64,000 nt of DNA from Caballeronia turbans (GCA_001544655.2 FCOD02000025.1:24684-88683); one strand, 5' to 3'; shown: positions 37,111 to 47,093, numbered from the stretch's first letter. Program-made: numbers and translations. Notes: generated by a model not told the origin, from the sequence alone.

Positions 37111-38109
37111 ATGAATGAGTTAGGCAAAACATCCCATAAACAGGTCGCAAGCGAACAGGTCTCGATGATTGAAGTCGACGAAACCGCCGCGGGTCAGCGA
37201 ATCGACAATTTTTTGCTGCGCGTGTGCAAGGGCGTCCCCAAGAGCCATATCTACCGCATTCTTCGTAGTGGCGAAGTGCGCGTGAACAAGGGGCGCATCG
37301 ACGCGGCGTACCGGCTCGAACTAGGCGACCTCGTGCGCGTGCCGCCGATCCGCACGGCGCAGCCGGACGAGGCGCCGGTTTCGTCGAACGCGCCGGCCGC
37401 CGAGTTTCCGATCCTGTTCGAGGATGACCATTTGGTCGTCATCGACAAGCCGTGCGGCGTCGCGGTGCATGGCGGCAGCGGTGTCGCGTTCGGCGTGATC
37501 GAGCAACTGCGCAACGCACGGCCGCACGCGAAATTCCTCGAACTGGTGCATCGGCTGGATCGGGAAACTTCCGGCGTGCTCATGCTCGCGAAGAAACGTG
37601 CCGCGCTCGTGAACCTGCACGAGCAGATCCGCGAGAATCGCATCGACAAGCGCTATTACGCGCTCGGTTATGGCGACTGGCAGAGCGATTGGGGCCGCAG
37701 ACGCATCGTGAAGGCGCCGCTGCACAAGTACGTCGCGGCCGATGGCGAACGGCGCGTGCGTGTCGAGGAGAACGGGCTGCCGTCGCACACGGTATTCAAT
37801 CTGATCGAACGCTGGCGCGGCTACGCGTGGGTCGAGGCGGAACTGAAGACGGGCCGCACGCATCAGATTCGCGTGCATATGGCGAGCATCGGCCTGCCGA
37901 TTGCGGGCGACGCCAAGTACGGCGATTTCGCGTTGAACAAGGAACTGGCCCGTCCGAGCGCCAAGCCGTCGCTCAAACGCATGTTCCTGCATGCCTATCG
38001 CCTGAAAATTACCCATCCGGCAACGGGCGAGCCTTTGCAGTTTGAAGCGCCGCTGCCCGCCGAATGCAAGCGCTTCATCGAGCAACTCAAAAACGGAGAA
38101 CCAGCTTAA
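37111..38109 (+). CDS. rluC: 23S rRNA pseudouridine synthase RluC
   Basis: 332 residues. An N-terminal S4 domain (SHIYRILRSGEVRVNKGR) precedes the RluA-family catalytic domain with HRLDRETSGVLM (catalytic Asp), the Arg/Lys-rich basic loop and TGRTHQIRVHMASIGLPIAGDAKYG. In E. coli RluC modifies U955, U2504 and U2580 of 23S rRNA. Divergent from rne as in E. coli. It ends directly at the next gene (TAA ATG). Confidence 0.95.
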   Translation: MNELGKTSHKQVASEQVSMIEVDETAAGQRIDNFLLRVCKGVPKSHIYRILRSGEVRVNKGRIDAAYRLELGDLVRVPPIRTAQPDEAPVSSNAPAAEFPILFEDDHLVVIDKPCGVAVHGGSGVAFGVIEQLRNARPHAKFLELVHRLDRETSGVLMLAKKRAALVNLHEQIRENRIDKRYYALGYGDWQSDWGRRRIVKAPLHKYVAADGERRVRVEENGLPSHTVFNLIERWRGYAWVEAELKTGRTHQIRVHMASIGLPIAGDAKYGDFALNKELARPSAKPSLKRMFLHAYRLKITHPATGEPLQFEAPLPAECKRFIEQLKNGEPA

Positions 38110-38769
38110 ATGGCGCGGCAGCAATTCGATCTGATCGTTTTCGACTGGGACGGCACGCTGATGGATTCGACCGCCCATATCACGCGCAGCATTCAGGCGG
38201 CGTGCCGCGATCTCGGCCTGCCGGTTCCCGCCGACGAGTCCGCGAGCTACGTAATCGGTCTGGGCCTGAAGGACGCGTTGCAGATTTGCGCGCCGACGCT
38301 CGATCCGTCCGACTACCCGCGCCTCGCCGAGCGTTACCGCTTCCATTTCCTGACGATGGGCCAGAAGACCGAGCTCTTCGACGGCGTGCGCGAGTTGTTG
38401 CAGGAATTGCGCGACCTCGGCTATTTCCTCGGCGTCGCGACGGGCAAGAGCCGCGTCGGACTGAATCGCGCGCTCGACGAATCGCGGCTCACGAGTCTCT
38501 TCGACGGCACGCGCTGCGCCGACGAGACATTCTCGAAACCGCATCCCGCAATGCTTCACGAACTCACGCGCGAACTCGGCCAGGATCTCGCGCGCACGGT
38601 GATGATCGGCGACACCACGCACGACCTGCAGATGGCGATCAACGCGGGCGCCGCGGGCATCGGCGTCGGGTACGGCGCGCATCCGGCGGACTCGCTTGCG
38701 GTGCTCAAGCCGCAGTTTTGCGCCGACAGCGTTGCGTCCCTGGCCGGCTGGCTGCGGGAGCACGCATGA
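38110..38769 (+). CDS. HAD-IA family phosphatase (Gph-like)
   Basis: 219 residues. HAD motifs: VFDWDGTLMDS (I), VATGKSR (II) and MIGDTTHDLQMAINAG (III and IV, with DTxHD). The cap is of the alpha-helical type. Related to phosphoglycolate phosphatase and similar hydrolases. Immediately follows rluC and overlaps the Rieske gene by ATGA. Physiological substrate unknown. Confidence 0.92.
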   Translation: MARQQFDLIVFDWDGTLMDSTAHITRSIQAACRDLGLPVPADESASYVIGLGLKDALQICAPTLDPSDYPRLAERYRFHFLTMGQKTELFDGVRELLQELRDLGYFLGVATGKSRVGLNRALDESRLTSLFDGTRCADETFSKPHPAMLHELTRELGQDLARTVMIGDTTHDLQMAINAGAAGIGVGYGAHPADSLAVLKPQFCADSVASLAGWLREHA

Positions 38770-39152
38770 CGGCGCCCGCGCAGGATGCGGTGCGCGTGTG
38801 CGCTGCGGAAGAACTCGTCGATGGCGGCGCGGGCGTGCGCGTTCCGGCAACGGAGGCGAGCGGCGACGCCGTCGTCTTCTTCGTGCGCTACGACGGCAAG
38901 CCGCACGGCTATCTGAACCGCTGCGCACACGTGCCGATGGAGCTCGACTGGAACGAGGGCCAGTTCTTCGAAAGCTCGGGCCTATACTTGATGTGCGCGA
39001 CGCACGGGGCGATCTACGAACCCGACACCGGAAAATGCGTCGGCGGTCCGTGCCGCGGCGCGCGCCTTCGGCCCGTGACGGTCGAGGAACGCGATACGCC
39101 GGAGGGCCGCGCGGTCTTCTGGCTCCCTGACGACGCGTTGCGTCCCGCCTGA
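38766..39152 (+). CDS. Rieske 2Fe-2S domain protein
   Basis: 128 residues. The Rieske pattern is visible: C-x-H in RCAHVPMELDW and C-x2-H in MCATHGAIYEPDTGKCVGGPCRG, with the usual GPCRG turn. This is a standalone ferredoxin-like component of the type used by ring-hydroxylating or other oxygenases. No partner oxygenase is adjacent. It is translationally coupled to the HAD gene, a conserved arrangement in Burkholderia relatives. Another, longer frame covering this region is a shadow. Confidence 0.92.
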   Translation: MTAPAQDAVRVCAAEELVDGGAGVRVPATEASGDAVVFFVRYDGKPHGYLNRCAHVPMELDWNEGQFFESSGLYLMCATHGAIYEPDTGKCVGGPCRGARLRPVTVEERDTPEGRAVFWLPDDALRPA

Positions 39153-39178
39153 TTCCCTTCTCAACACGTTCATCACGC

Positions 39179-40141
39179 ATGTCCGACAACCTTCCGCCGC
39201 GCGGCAACGACAATTGGGAGCGCGACGCGCTCGAACGCATCGCGCTTGCCGCCATCCGCGAGCAGCGCGCCGCGCGGCGCTGGCGTATCTTCTTTCGCTT
39301 CGTGTTTCTTGGCGTGATCGGGCTGATCGCGTGGGGCGTGTTCGATTTCACCGGCGAGCGCGTCGCGAAGGCGGGCAAGCACACGGCGCTCATCGACCTG
39401 CAAGGCGAAATCTCCGCGAACAGCAATGCGAGCGCCGACAACATCGACGGGGCGCTTCAGAGCGCGTTCGAGGACGAAAACACGGCGGGGGTGATCCTGC
39501 GCATCAACAGCCCGGGCGGCAGTCCGGTACAGGCGGGCATCATCAACGGTGAGATCCGGCGGCTGCGTACGAAGTACCCGAAGACGCCGCTGTACGTGGT
39601 CGTCGACGACATGTGCGCCTCGGGCGGCTATTACGTCGCGGCGGCGGCCGACAAGATTTACGTCGATCGCGCGAGCATCGTCGGCTCGATCGGCGTGCTG
39701 ATGGACGGATTCGGCTTCACCGGCCTGATGGACAAGCTGGGCATCCAGCGCCGCATGCACACATCGGGCGCGAACAAGGGTGCGTTCGATCCGTTCTCGC
39801 CCGAATCGCCCGCCATGAACGCGCACGCACAGGAGATGCTCGATCAGATCCACACGCAATTCATCGACGCGGTGAAGCTGGGACGCGGGAAACGTCTGAA
39901 GGACGACCCGGAGCTCTTCTCCGGGATGTTCTGGACGGGCGAGAAAAGCGTCGAGCTCGGTCTCGCGGATGGTTTCGGCGATGCCAGCTACGTGGCGCGC
40001 GAGATCGTCAAGCAGCCGGATATCGTCGATTACACGCAGAAGGAGAGCATCAGCGAGCGTGTCGTGAAGCGCTTCGGCGCCTCGGTCGGCGATGCCGCCG
40101 TGCGCGCGCTCACGCTCGGCGGCAAGCCACAGTTGCGCTGA
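39179..40141 (+). CDS. sppA: signal peptide peptidase SppA-like (S49 peptidase)
   Basis: 320 residues. One N-terminal membrane helix (FFRFVFLGVIGLIAWGVFDF) is followed by a periplasmic S49 domain. The catalytic Ser is in DMCASGGYYVAAAADKIY and the Lys is in SGANKGAFDPFSP, giving the Ser/Lys dyad of short-form SppA. Degrades cleaved signal peptides or membrane proteins. Convergent with the downstream minus-strand gene without a gap. Confidence 0.95.
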   Translation: MSDNLPPRGNDNWERDALERIALAAIREQRAARRWRIFFRFVFLGVIGLIAWGVFDFTGERVAKAGKHTALIDLQGEISANSNASADNIDGALQSAFEDENTAGVILRINSPGGSPVQAGIINGEIRRLRTKYPKTPLYVVVDDMCASGGYYVAAAADKIYVDRASIVGSIGVLMDGFGFTGLMDKLGIQRRMHTSGANKGAFDPFSPESPAMNAHAQEMLDQIHTQFIDAVKLGRGKRLKDDPELFSGMFWTGEKSVELGLADGFGDASYVAREIVKQPDIVDYTQKESISERVVKRFGASVGDAAVRALTLGGKPQLR

Positions 40142-40861
40142 TTACGACGCGAGCAACAGAAAAATCGCCGGACGCTTGTGCAGGTCCGGCGCGGTTTGTT
40201 TCTTCCAGTCGGCTGCGGTGCGCGTGACGATGGTTTCGCCCGGGAGCGTCAAGTCGACGGCGACGCAAATCAGCGTCGACGGCGCGCAGGTCGCGATCAG
40301 CGTGTCGAGCATCGCGCGGTTCCGATAGGGCGTCTCGATGAAGATTTGCGTCTGATTGGCTTTGCGCGATAGCTGTTCCAGCTCGCGCAGCCGCTTGCCG
40401 CGCTCGCCGGCATCGACGGGCAGATAGCCGTTGAACGCAAAGCTCTGGCCGTTCATGCCCGACGCCATCAACGCAAGCAGAATCGAACTCGGACCGACGA
40501 ACGGCACGACTTTCACGCCGCGCTGATGCGCGCGCCGCACGAGCAGCGCGCCGGGATCGGCTACGGCAGGGCAGCCGGCTTCGGAGACGAGACCTGCGTC
40601 GGTGCCGGCCAGAATCGGCGCCAGAAGCTTGTCGATGTCGGCGGGCGGCGTGTTGACATTCAGCTCGCGCACGTCGATTTCCTGAATCGGCCGCTGCGTG
40701 CCCACTTTTTTCAGAAAAGCGCGCGTCGTTTTCGCGTTCTCTCCGATGTAATACGCGAGCGCAGCCGCCTGCGCGCGCACCGGTTCGGGCAGGACGTGCG
40801 CGAGCGCGTCGGCGTCGCCTTCGCCGAGCGTATTCGGGATCAGATACAGAACGCCGCTCAT
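40142..40861 (-). CDS. SAM-dependent methyltransferase, tetrapyrrole/RsmI-like family
   Basis: 239 residues from MSGVLYLIPNTLGEG. The fold shared by tetrapyrrole methylases and RsmI shows in AGTDAGLVSEAGCPAVADPGALLVRRAHQRGVKVVPFVGPSSILLALMASG and in QIFIETPYRNRAMLDTL. RsmI modifies C1402 of 16S rRNA; this shorter paralogue may act on another RNA position. The substrate cannot be fixed. Overlaps maf by ATGA. Confidence 0.85.
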   Translation of the reverse strand: MSGVLYLIPNTLGEGDADALAHVLPEPVRAQAAALAYYIGENAKTTRAFLKKVGTQRPIQEIDVRELNVNTPPADIDKLLAPILAGTDAGLVSEAGCPAVADPGALLVRRAHQRGVKVVPFVGPSSILLALMASGMNGQSFAFNGYLPVDAGERGKRLRELEQLSRKANQTQIFIETPYRNRAMLDTLIATCAPSTLICVAVDLTLPGETIVTRTAADWKKQTAPDLHKRPAIFLLLAS

Positions 40862-41478
40862 GCCGCCCCCAGAACCGGATATCCGGCGTTCACCAGCATG
40901 CCGGTCAGCGCGATCAGCGGCAAACCGATCAGCGCGGTCGGATCGTTCGAATCGATGGCTTCGAGAAGCGCGATGCCGAGGCCTTCGGCCTTCGCGCTGC
41001 CGGCGCAGTCGTATGGCGTTTCTACGCGCAAGTACGTCTCTATCTGCGCGTCTGAATAGCGGCGAAACCGCACGCGTGTGATGACGTCGGCGGATTGCGC
41101 GTTGCCCGTGCGGCTGTCGAACAGGCATAGCGCACTATGAAATTCCACGCTGCGGCCGCGCATCGCCTGTAGCTGTGCGACGGCTTTTTCGTGCGTGCCG
41201 GGCTTGCCGATCTGCTTGCCGTCGAAGGTCGCCACCTGGTCGGAGCCGATCACGAGCGCGCCGCCCCCGTGGCCATCGATGCGCTCGGCCGCGGCACGCG
41301 CCTTGGCGATCGACAGCCGCACGGCGGTCGCCTCGGGGGTCTCGCCGGCGAGCGGCATCTCGTCGATATTCGGCGAGACGACATCGAAAGGAATGCGCAG
41401 GCGCTCGAGCAACTCGCGCCGATAAGGTGAACTGGACGCCAGAATGAGGCGCAGCGGCGTTTTCAAAGCTTCGGACAT
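40858..41478 (-). CDS. Maf family nucleotide pyrophosphatase (YceF type)
   Basis: 206 residues. The Maf motif SSSPYRRELLERL at the N terminus, the catalytic region with GSDQVATFDGKQIGKPG, and the C-terminal DCAGSAKAEGLGIALLEAIDSNDPTALIGLPL. The Asp-Cys and Phe-type specificity region resembles YceF, which cleaves 7-methyl-GTP. Translation is coupled to the methyltransferase gene. Divergent from yceD, the same neighbourhood as in E. coli. Confidence 0.92.
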   Translation of the reverse strand: MSEALKTPLRLILASSSPYRRELLERLRIPFDVVSPNIDEMPLAGETPEATAVRLSIAKARAAAERIDGHGGGALVIGSDQVATFDGKQIGKPGTHEKAVAQLQAMRGRSVEFHSALCLFDSRTGNAQSADVITRVRFRRYSDAQIETYLRVETPYDCAGSAKAEGLGIALLEAIDSNDPTALIGLPLIALTGMLVNAGYPVLGAA

Positions 41479-41538
41479 GGAGCGGATCCGGCAAAAAGGG
41501 GTGTAAAAACGACGGACGGCAGGTCCGCCCTTAAGTAT

Positions 41539-41567
41539 TTGACTCGAAAGAATAAAGCCGATATGAT
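41539..41567 (+). promoter_or_regulatory. sigma-70 promoter of yceD-rpmF-fab operon
   Basis: TTGACT (41539-41544) and TATGAT (41562-41567) are separated by exactly 17 nt. Confidence 0.75.
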
Positions 41568-41818
41568 TTTGGGCTTTTCATCGGTACTTGCGCGGCGAAC
41601 TTGCCTGCTCGGGCCGATGAGCCCGGTAGAAGAAGCGGGGCAGAGGCAAGCAGAAGCAGAAGCGCTTTCAGCTGAAAATGCCTGGCAGCACGCCAAGAAG
41701 CACGAATGTCGGCCCGATGCAAATTCGGGCAAGCCACGCGTGGTCCGGTGTAGCATCGCGGTGCATACTGAGCACTCACCGGAAGCACTAACCCAGCAAG
41801 GCCCAAGCAGGAGCGCAC
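41568..41818 (+). other. about 245-nt leader of yceD operon
   Basis: The untranslated region between the predicted start near 41574 and the yceD ATG. It contains GCCCGA/TCGGGC around 41713-41731 as a small hairpin and several purine-rich stretches. CAGGAG precedes the ATG. No known riboswitch pattern is recognised. Confidence 0.4.
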
Positions 41819-42442
41819 ATGACTCAGAATCCTGGCAAACCTGTGAGCCCCGCCGATCTGCGCGCGCTCGACATTTACGACTTCGCCAAAAGCGGCAGGC
41901 AAGCGGCCGGCGCGCTGCGCTTGTCGCAGATGCCGCGCATGTTAGCCGAAGTGCCGGCGGAAGCGCCAGACCGCGACACCGTGTTCACCTGGCAGGGCGA
42001 GGGCTCGACCCAGCCGGAACTGCAGGACGACGGCACGGAGGCGCCGCAGCCGTATCTGCGCCTTGCGGTGCACGGCTCGGTGTGGCTCATGTGTCAGCGC
42101 TGTCTTCAGCCGTATTCGCAACATCTCGATGTCGACGCAACGTATCGGATCGTGGCGACGGAAGAAGAAGCGGACGAATTTCCGCTCGACGACGATGAAG
42201 TCGAAGTGATCGTAGGCTCGCGCCAGTTCGATCTCGTCGACTTGATCGAAGAGGAATTGTTGTTGTCCTTGCCGCTCGTGCCCAAGCACAACGTGTGTCC
42301 CGAGATCCACGAAAGCTTGCTTCCGGGCGCTGCGGACGACGAGCCGGATGAAGGCGGTGCGCAGGAAGCGGACGAAAAACCGAATCCTTTTGCCGTGCTG
42401 GAGAAGCTGAAGCAGGGCGGATCCGACAACAAGAAGCACTGA
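41819..42442 (+). CDS. yceD: YceD family protein (DUF177), 23S rRNA accumulation protein
   Basis: 207 residues. C-terminal DUF177 features: HGSVWLMCQRCLQPYSQHLDVDATYRI with the conserved C-x2-C, and ELLLSLPLVPKHNVC. In E. coli YceD is linked to 23S rRNA accumulation and is always next to rpmF. The acidic tail (DDEPDEGGAQEADEKP) is typical. Directly upstream of rpmF. Confidence 0.92.
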   Translation: MTQNPGKPVSPADLRALDIYDFAKSGRQAAGALRLSQMPRMLAEVPAEAPDRDTVFTWQGEGSTQPELQDDGTEAPQPYLRLAVHGSVWLMCQRCLQPYSQHLDVDATYRIVATEEEADEFPLDDDEVEVIVGSRQFDLVDLIEEELLLSLPLVPKHNVCPEIHESLLPGAADDEPDEGGAQEADEKPNPFAVLEKLKQGGSDNKKH

Positions 42443-42561
42443 AATGGTTTTGTAGCACGCAACAAACTGGTAGCGCGATGTGCGCACCCGATGGCCGAAC
42501 GGCCGAGGGCTGTCGGCGGATCGGGCTGTGTTAGAATTCGCAAAATTTTTCTGGAGTAATC

Positions 42562-42741
42562 ATGGCAGTTCAGCAAAACAAGAAGTCGCCGTCGAAGCGC
42601 GGCATGCACCGTTCCCACGACTTCCTCACGACGGCTCCGCTGGCTGTCGAGCCGAGCACGGGTGAAGTGCATCTGCGCCACCACGTGAGCCCGAACGGCT
42701 ACTATCGTGGCAAGAAAGTCATCAAGACGAAGAACGACTAA
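42562..42741 (+). CDS. rpmF: 50S ribosomal protein L32
   Basis: 59 residues: [20 protein letters not shown] and [13 protein letters not shown] are the universal L32 segments. The zinc-binding cysteines of some L32 proteins are absent, as usual for this group. TGGAG lies 7 nt before the ATG. First of the ribosome-fatty acid gene pair shared by most Proteobacteria. Confidence 0.97.
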   Translation: MAVQQNKKSPSKRGMHRSHDFLTTAPLAVEPSTGEVHLRHHVSPNGYYRGKKVIKTKND

Positions 42742-42879
42742 GCGTTCGTCGACGCCTGATGCGCCCGTCGTAACCGTTTTGCGGGCACGCGGGCGCAACT
42801 CGCTCTTGACACTTTCCCGGTACGACGAGAAGGCGGCATTTCACTGCCGCTTTTTTGTGCCCGAAATTCGTCGCATTCC

Positions 42880-44040
42880 ATGACTGTAAAGATAACCATC
42901 GACTGCATGGGAGGCGACCACGGTCCGGCCGTGACCGTTCCCGCTGCCGTCAATTTCGTGCGCTCGCATCCCGACGCGCACCTGATGCTCGTCGGTCTCG
43001 AGCAGCCCATTCGCGCTCAGCTGAAAAAGTCGAAGGCCGTCGATGAGCCGCGCCTGACCGTCGTTCCCGCAAGCGAAGTCGTCGCGATGGACGACCCCGT
43101 CGAAGTGGCGCTGCGCAAGAAAAAAGATTCGTCGATGCGCGTCGCGCTCAACCTCGTGAAGGAAGGGGAGGCGCAGACCTGCATTTCCGCCGGAAACACC
43201 GGGGCGCTCATGGCGGTTTCCCGCTATGTGCTGAAGACGCTCGCCGGTATCGAGCGTCCCGCCATCGCGTTCGCGATGCCGAGCCAGAAGGGTTACACCA
43301 CCGTGCTCGACCTCGGCGCCAACGTCGATTGCGAACCCGAACATCTGCTTCAGTTCGCGGAAATGGGCCACGCGCTCGTATCGGCGATCGAAGGCCGCGA
43401 GCGGCCCACCATCGGCCTGCTCAACATCGGCGAAGAAGTCATCAAGGGCAACGAAACGATCAAGCGCGCGGGCGAGCTCCTGCGCGCGAGCACGCTCAAC
43501 TTCTACGGCAACGTCGAAGGCAACGACATCTATAAAGGTACGACCGATGTCGTCGTGTGCGACGGTTTCGTCGGCAATGTCGCGCTGAAGACTTCCGAAG
43601 GTCTCGCGAAGATGCTCGCCGACATCATCAAGGAAGAGTTCAGCCGCTCGTTCGCTTCGAGGGCGATGGCGCTCGTTGCGCTGCCCGTGCTCAAGCGATT
43701 CAAGAAGCGTGTCGATCCCGCGCAATATAACGGCGCGGCATTGCTCGGCCTGCGCGGGCTCGTCATTAAAAGCCACGGTTCGGCCGAGGCCTTCGGGTTT
43801 GAGTGGGCTATCAAACGCGGGTATGATGCCGTCAAAAATGGCGTGCTCGAACGCCTGGTGCGCGCGATGGAAGAGAATGCGCCCGCCGCGCGCGAGGCCG
43901 ACGCGACCGTTTTCGCGGCGAGTGCGCCGGCTGCGGCGGATCAATCGATCCAGCAGCCCGCTTCACAGCCCGCTTCCCAGCCCAACTCGCAGCCGAACCC
44001 GCCGGGCGAGTCCGGTACTGCTCTACACTCGAAGGCATAA
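42880..44040 (+). CDS. plsX: phosphate acyltransferase PlsX
   Basis: 386 residues. Makes acyl-phosphate from acyl-ACP for phospholipid synthesis. Family features: [54 protein letters not shown] and [16 protein letters not shown]. The last 50 residues or so are an extra Ala/Gln/Pro-rich tail with [16 protein letters not shown] repeats, absent from the catalytic family core. It overlaps fabH by one base. Confidence 0.95.
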   Translation: MTVKITIDCMGGDHGPAVTVPAAVNFVRSHPDAHLMLVGLEQPIRAQLKKSKAVDEPRLTVVPASEVVAMDDPVEVALRKKKDSSMRVALNLVKEGEAQTCISAGNTGALMAVSRYVLKTLAGIERPAIAFAMPSQKGYTTVLDLGANVDCEPEHLLQFAEMGHALVSAIEGRERPTIGLLNIGEEVIKGNETIKRAGELLRASTLNFYGNVEGNDIYKGTTDVVVCDGFVGNVALKTSEGLAKMLADIIKEEFSRSFASRAMALVALPVLKRFKKRVDPAQYNGAALLGLRGLVIKSHGSAEAFGFEWAIKRGYDAVKNGVLERLVRAMEENAPAAREADATVFAASAPAAADQSIQQPASQPASQPNSQPNPPGESGTALHSKA

Positions 44041-45029
44041 TGGCTCAATCCAATCTTTACTCTCGCGTGCTGGGCACCGGCAGTTACCTGCCGTCCGAGC
44101 GCGTCACGAATCAGGACTTGGCGGACCGTCTCGCGAAGCAGGGCGTCGAGACGAACGACGAATGGATCGTCGCGCGCACCGGGATTCACGCCCGTCATTT
44201 TGCGGCTCCGAATCAAACTACCAGCGATCTCGCGCTCATCGCGTCGCAGAAAGCGATCGAGGCAGCCGGCATCGATCCTCAATCGATCGATCTGATCATC
44301 GTCGCCACATCCACGCCGGACTTCGTGTTTCCGAGCACCGCCTGCCTGCTGCAGAACAAGCTCGGCATCAAGAACAACGGCGCGGCGTTCGACGTACAAG
44401 CCGTGTGCTCAGGTTTCGCGTACGGCGTCGCGACCGCGGACAGTTTCATTCGCAGCGGCCTTAACCGCACCGCGCTCGTCGTCGGCGCCGAGACGTTCTC
44501 GCGCATCCTCGATTTCAACGATCGCACCACGTGCGTGCTGTTCGGCGACGGCGCCGGCGCGGTCGTGATGCAGGCGTCCGAAGAGCCGGGCGTGCTGTCG
44601 AGCGCCCTGCACGCGGACGGTAGCTATTCCGACATTCTCTGCACGCCGGGCAACGTGAACGGCGGGGTGATCGAAGGCAGTGCGTTCCTGCACATGGATG
44701 GTCAGGCCGTGTTCAAGCTTGCGGTCAACGTGCTGGAAAAGGTGGCGCTCGAAGCGCTCGACAAGGCGAAGCTCGCACCGGAAGACATCGACTGGCTGAT
44801 CCCGCATCAGGCCAATATCCGCATCATGCAGAGCACCTGCCGCAAGCTGCATCTGCCGCCGGAACGCATGGTCGTGACGGTCGGCGAGCACGGGAACACG
44901 TCGGCGGCATCGATTCCGCTCGCGTTCGACGTCGCAGTGCGCGACGGCCGCATCAAGCGCGGCGACAACGTGCTCATCGAAGGCGTGGGCGGCGGCTTCA
45001 CGTGGGGCGCGTCGGTCATCCGTTACTGA
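44040..45029 (+). CDS. fabH: beta-ketoacyl-ACP synthase III
   Basis: 329 residues. Condenses acetyl-CoA with malonyl-ACP to start fatty-acid synthesis. Catalytic triad: Cys in [10 protein letters not shown], His in [10 protein letters not shown] and Asn in [10 protein letters not shown]. The acyl-pocket and CoA-binding segments ([15 protein letters not shown]) are present. The start overlaps the plsX stop (TAATG). Confidence 0.97.
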   Translation: MAQSNLYSRVLGTGSYLPSERVTNQDLADRLAKQGVETNDEWIVARTGIHARHFAAPNQTTSDLALIASQKAIEAAGIDPQSIDLIIVATSTPDFVFPSTACLLQNKLGIKNNGAAFDVQAVCSGFAYGVATADSFIRSGLNRTALVVGAETFSRILDFNDRTTCVLFGDGAGAVVMQASEEPGVLSSALHADGSYSDILCTPGNVNGGVIEGSAFLHMDGQAVFKLAVNVLEKVALEALDKAKLAPEDIDWLIPHQANIRIMQSTCRKLHLPPERMVVTVGEHGNTSAASIPLAFDVAVRDGRIKRGDNVLIEGVGGGFTWGASVIRY

Positions 45030-45160
45030 TCGTTCATCGATTCCCTCTACTCATTCGCAACTGATCCCTTCGTCACGATAGCCGCCGCGCGCCGCATGCG
45101 CGCGTGGCGCGTGCACAGACACCGACGACATCGCGGATCATTCCAATCAACGAGGACGAT

Positions 45161-46093
45161 ATGAAATTTGCGTTCGTTTTCCCCGGACAGGGCTCGCAAT
45201 CGGTCGGCATGCTCAACGCCTTTGCCGATCACGCCATCGTGCGCGAAACGGTGCAGCAGGCATCCGACGCGCTCGGCCAGGATCTCGGCAAGCTGATCGC
45301 CGAAGGCCCCGCCGAAGAATTGAATCTGACGACGAACACGCAGCCCGTTATGCTGACCGCGGCCTACGCAATCTACCGCGTATGGGAAAAGGAAACGGGT
45401 CTGAAGCCGGCGCTCGTCGCGGGTCACAGTCTCGGCGAATATACGGCGCTCGTCGCGGCCGGCGCGCTCGCATTCACGGACGCCGTGCCGCTCGTGCGTT
45501 TCCGCGCGCAGGCGATGCAAAGCGCCGTGCCGGTGGGCGAAGGCGGCATGGCCGCGATTCTCGGCCTCGACGACGACACCGTGCGCGCCGTGTGCGCGGA
45601 GGCGTCGTCGGCGGGTGTCGTCGAAGCGGTGAACTTCAACGCGCCCGCGCAAGTGGTGATCGCGGGTTCGAAGGCGGCGGTCGAGAAGGCGTGCGAAGTG
45701 GCCAAGGCAAAGGGCGCGAAGCGCGCGCTGCCGCTGCCGGTGTCGGCGCCGTTCCATTCGTCCCTGCTGAAGCCTGCATCGGACCAGTTGCGCGCCTATC
45801 TTGCGAAGGTCGAGATCAAGGTGCCGCAGATTCCGCTGATCAATAACGTCGATGTCGCGATCGTCTCCGATCCGGTCGCGATCAAGGACGCGCTCGTGCG
45901 CCAGGCCGCCGGTCCGGTGCGCTGGGTGGAATGCGTCCAGGCGATGGCGAAAGAGGGCGTCACGCACGTCATCGAATGCGGTCCGGGCAAGGTGCTCGCG
46001 GGTCTGACCAAGCGTATCGACGGCAATCTCGTCGGCGGCTCGGTCTTCGACCCGGCATCGCTCGAGGAAACGCGCAAACTGATCGCTGGCTGA
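45161..46093 (+). CDS. fabD: malonyl CoA-ACP transacylase
   Basis: 310 residues from MKFAFVFPGQGSQSVGM. Moves malonyl from CoA to ACP. Active-site Ser in GHSLGEYTALV, the Arg in LVRFRAQAMQ, and His in VSAPFHSSL. The frame is open to 45104, but the standard family start is at 45161, with GAGGACGAT just before it. A 131-bp gap separates it from fabH. Confidence 0.97.
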   Translation: MKFAFVFPGQGSQSVGMLNAFADHAIVRETVQQASDALGQDLGKLIAEGPAEELNLTTNTQPVMLTAAYAIYRVWEKETGLKPALVAGHSLGEYTALVAAGALAFTDAVPLVRFRAQAMQSAVPVGEGGMAAILGLDDDTVRAVCAEASSAGVVEAVNFNAPAQVVIAGSKAAVEKACEVAKAKGAKRALPLPVSAPFHSSLLKPASDQLRAYLAKVEIKVPQIPLINNVDVAIVSDPVAIKDALVRQAAGPVRWVECVQAMAKEGVTHVIECGPGKVLAGLTKRIDGNLVGGSVFDPASLEETRKLIAG

Positions 46094-46104
46094 GGAACAA
46101 CGAC

Positions 46105-46845
46105 ATGAGTCTGCAGAATCAAGTAGCAATCGTCACGGGCGCGTCGCGCGGCATCGGACGCGCGATCGCGCTCGAACTCGCGAAGCAGGGCGCGACGGTC
46201 ATCGGCACGGCAACGAGCGAAAGCGGCGCGGCCGGCATCAGCGAAGCGTTGCAGCAAGCCGGCGGCAAGGGCCGCGGCGCGGTGCTGAACGTGAACGACG
46301 CGGCCGCGGCGGATGCGTTCATCGACGGCATCGTGAAGGAATTCGGCGCGCTGAACGTGCTCGTCAATAACGCGGGCATCACGAAGGATCAGCTCGCGAT
46401 GCGCATGAAGGACGACGAATTCGACGCCGTCATCGACACGAACCTGCGCGCGGTCTTCCGTCTGTCGCGGGCCGTGCTGCGCCCGATGATGAAGGCGCGC
46501 GGCGGGCGGATCATCAACATCACGTCCGTGGTCGGTTCGTCGGGCAATCCGGGTCAGGCCAATTACGCCGCGGCGAAGGCCGGCGTCGCGGGCATGACGC
46601 GCGCGCTCGCGCGTGAAATCGGCAGCCGCGGCATCACCGTGAACTGCATCGCACCGGGTTTCATCGACACGGACATGACCAAGGTGCTGCCGGAAGAGCA
46701 GCGCACCGCGCTGACCGCGCAGATACCACTTGGCCGACTGGGCGCGCCGGAAGATATCGCGCATGCTGTGGCGTTCCTGGCATCGCCTTTTGCCGGCTAC
46801 ATCACGGGCACCACGCTGCACGTGAACGGCGGCATGTACATGTAA
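46105..46845 (+). CDS. fabG: 3-oxoacyl-ACP reductase
   Basis: 246 residues from MSLQNQVAIVTGASRGIGRA. Reduces beta-ketoacyl-ACP with NADPH. Short-chain dehydrogenase signature: TGxxxGIG loop, NNAG, Ser in ITSVVGSSGN, and Tyr-x3-Lys in NYAAAKAG. Starts 11 bp after fabD. The frame is open far upstream into fabD, but the start is fixed by the family pattern. Confidence 0.97.
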   Translation: MSLQNQVAIVTGASRGIGRAIALELAKQGATVIGTATSESGAAGISEALQQAGGKGRGAVLNVNDAAAADAFIDGIVKEFGALNVLVNNAGITKDQLAMRMKDDEFDAVIDTNLRAVFRLSRAVLRPMMKARGGRIINITSVVGSSGNPGQANYAAAKAGVAGMTRALAREIGSRGITVNCIAPGFIDTDMTKVLPEEQRTALTAQIPLGRLGAPEDIAHAVAFLASPFAGYITGTTLHVNGGMYM

Positions 46846-47093
46846 CGCCTTAATAGGCATTTCGCTGAATTTCGCTTAATATCCGCGCCGGGACGGGCGC
46901 GCGAAATGCTCAAGAAGCTTCGTGCGCACCGCTTCAGCGCGGCAGTGACAAATTGATGCGACTGCGGCGACAGCCCTCTTGATGAAGGGCGTCGGACGAC
47001 GGAGCATGGAACTGACGCGCCGTATTTTGCGGGTCCAAACCTGATAAAATGCGCGCACTCGTATTTTTGAACTTTTTTCCCTCGGAGGGCTGC

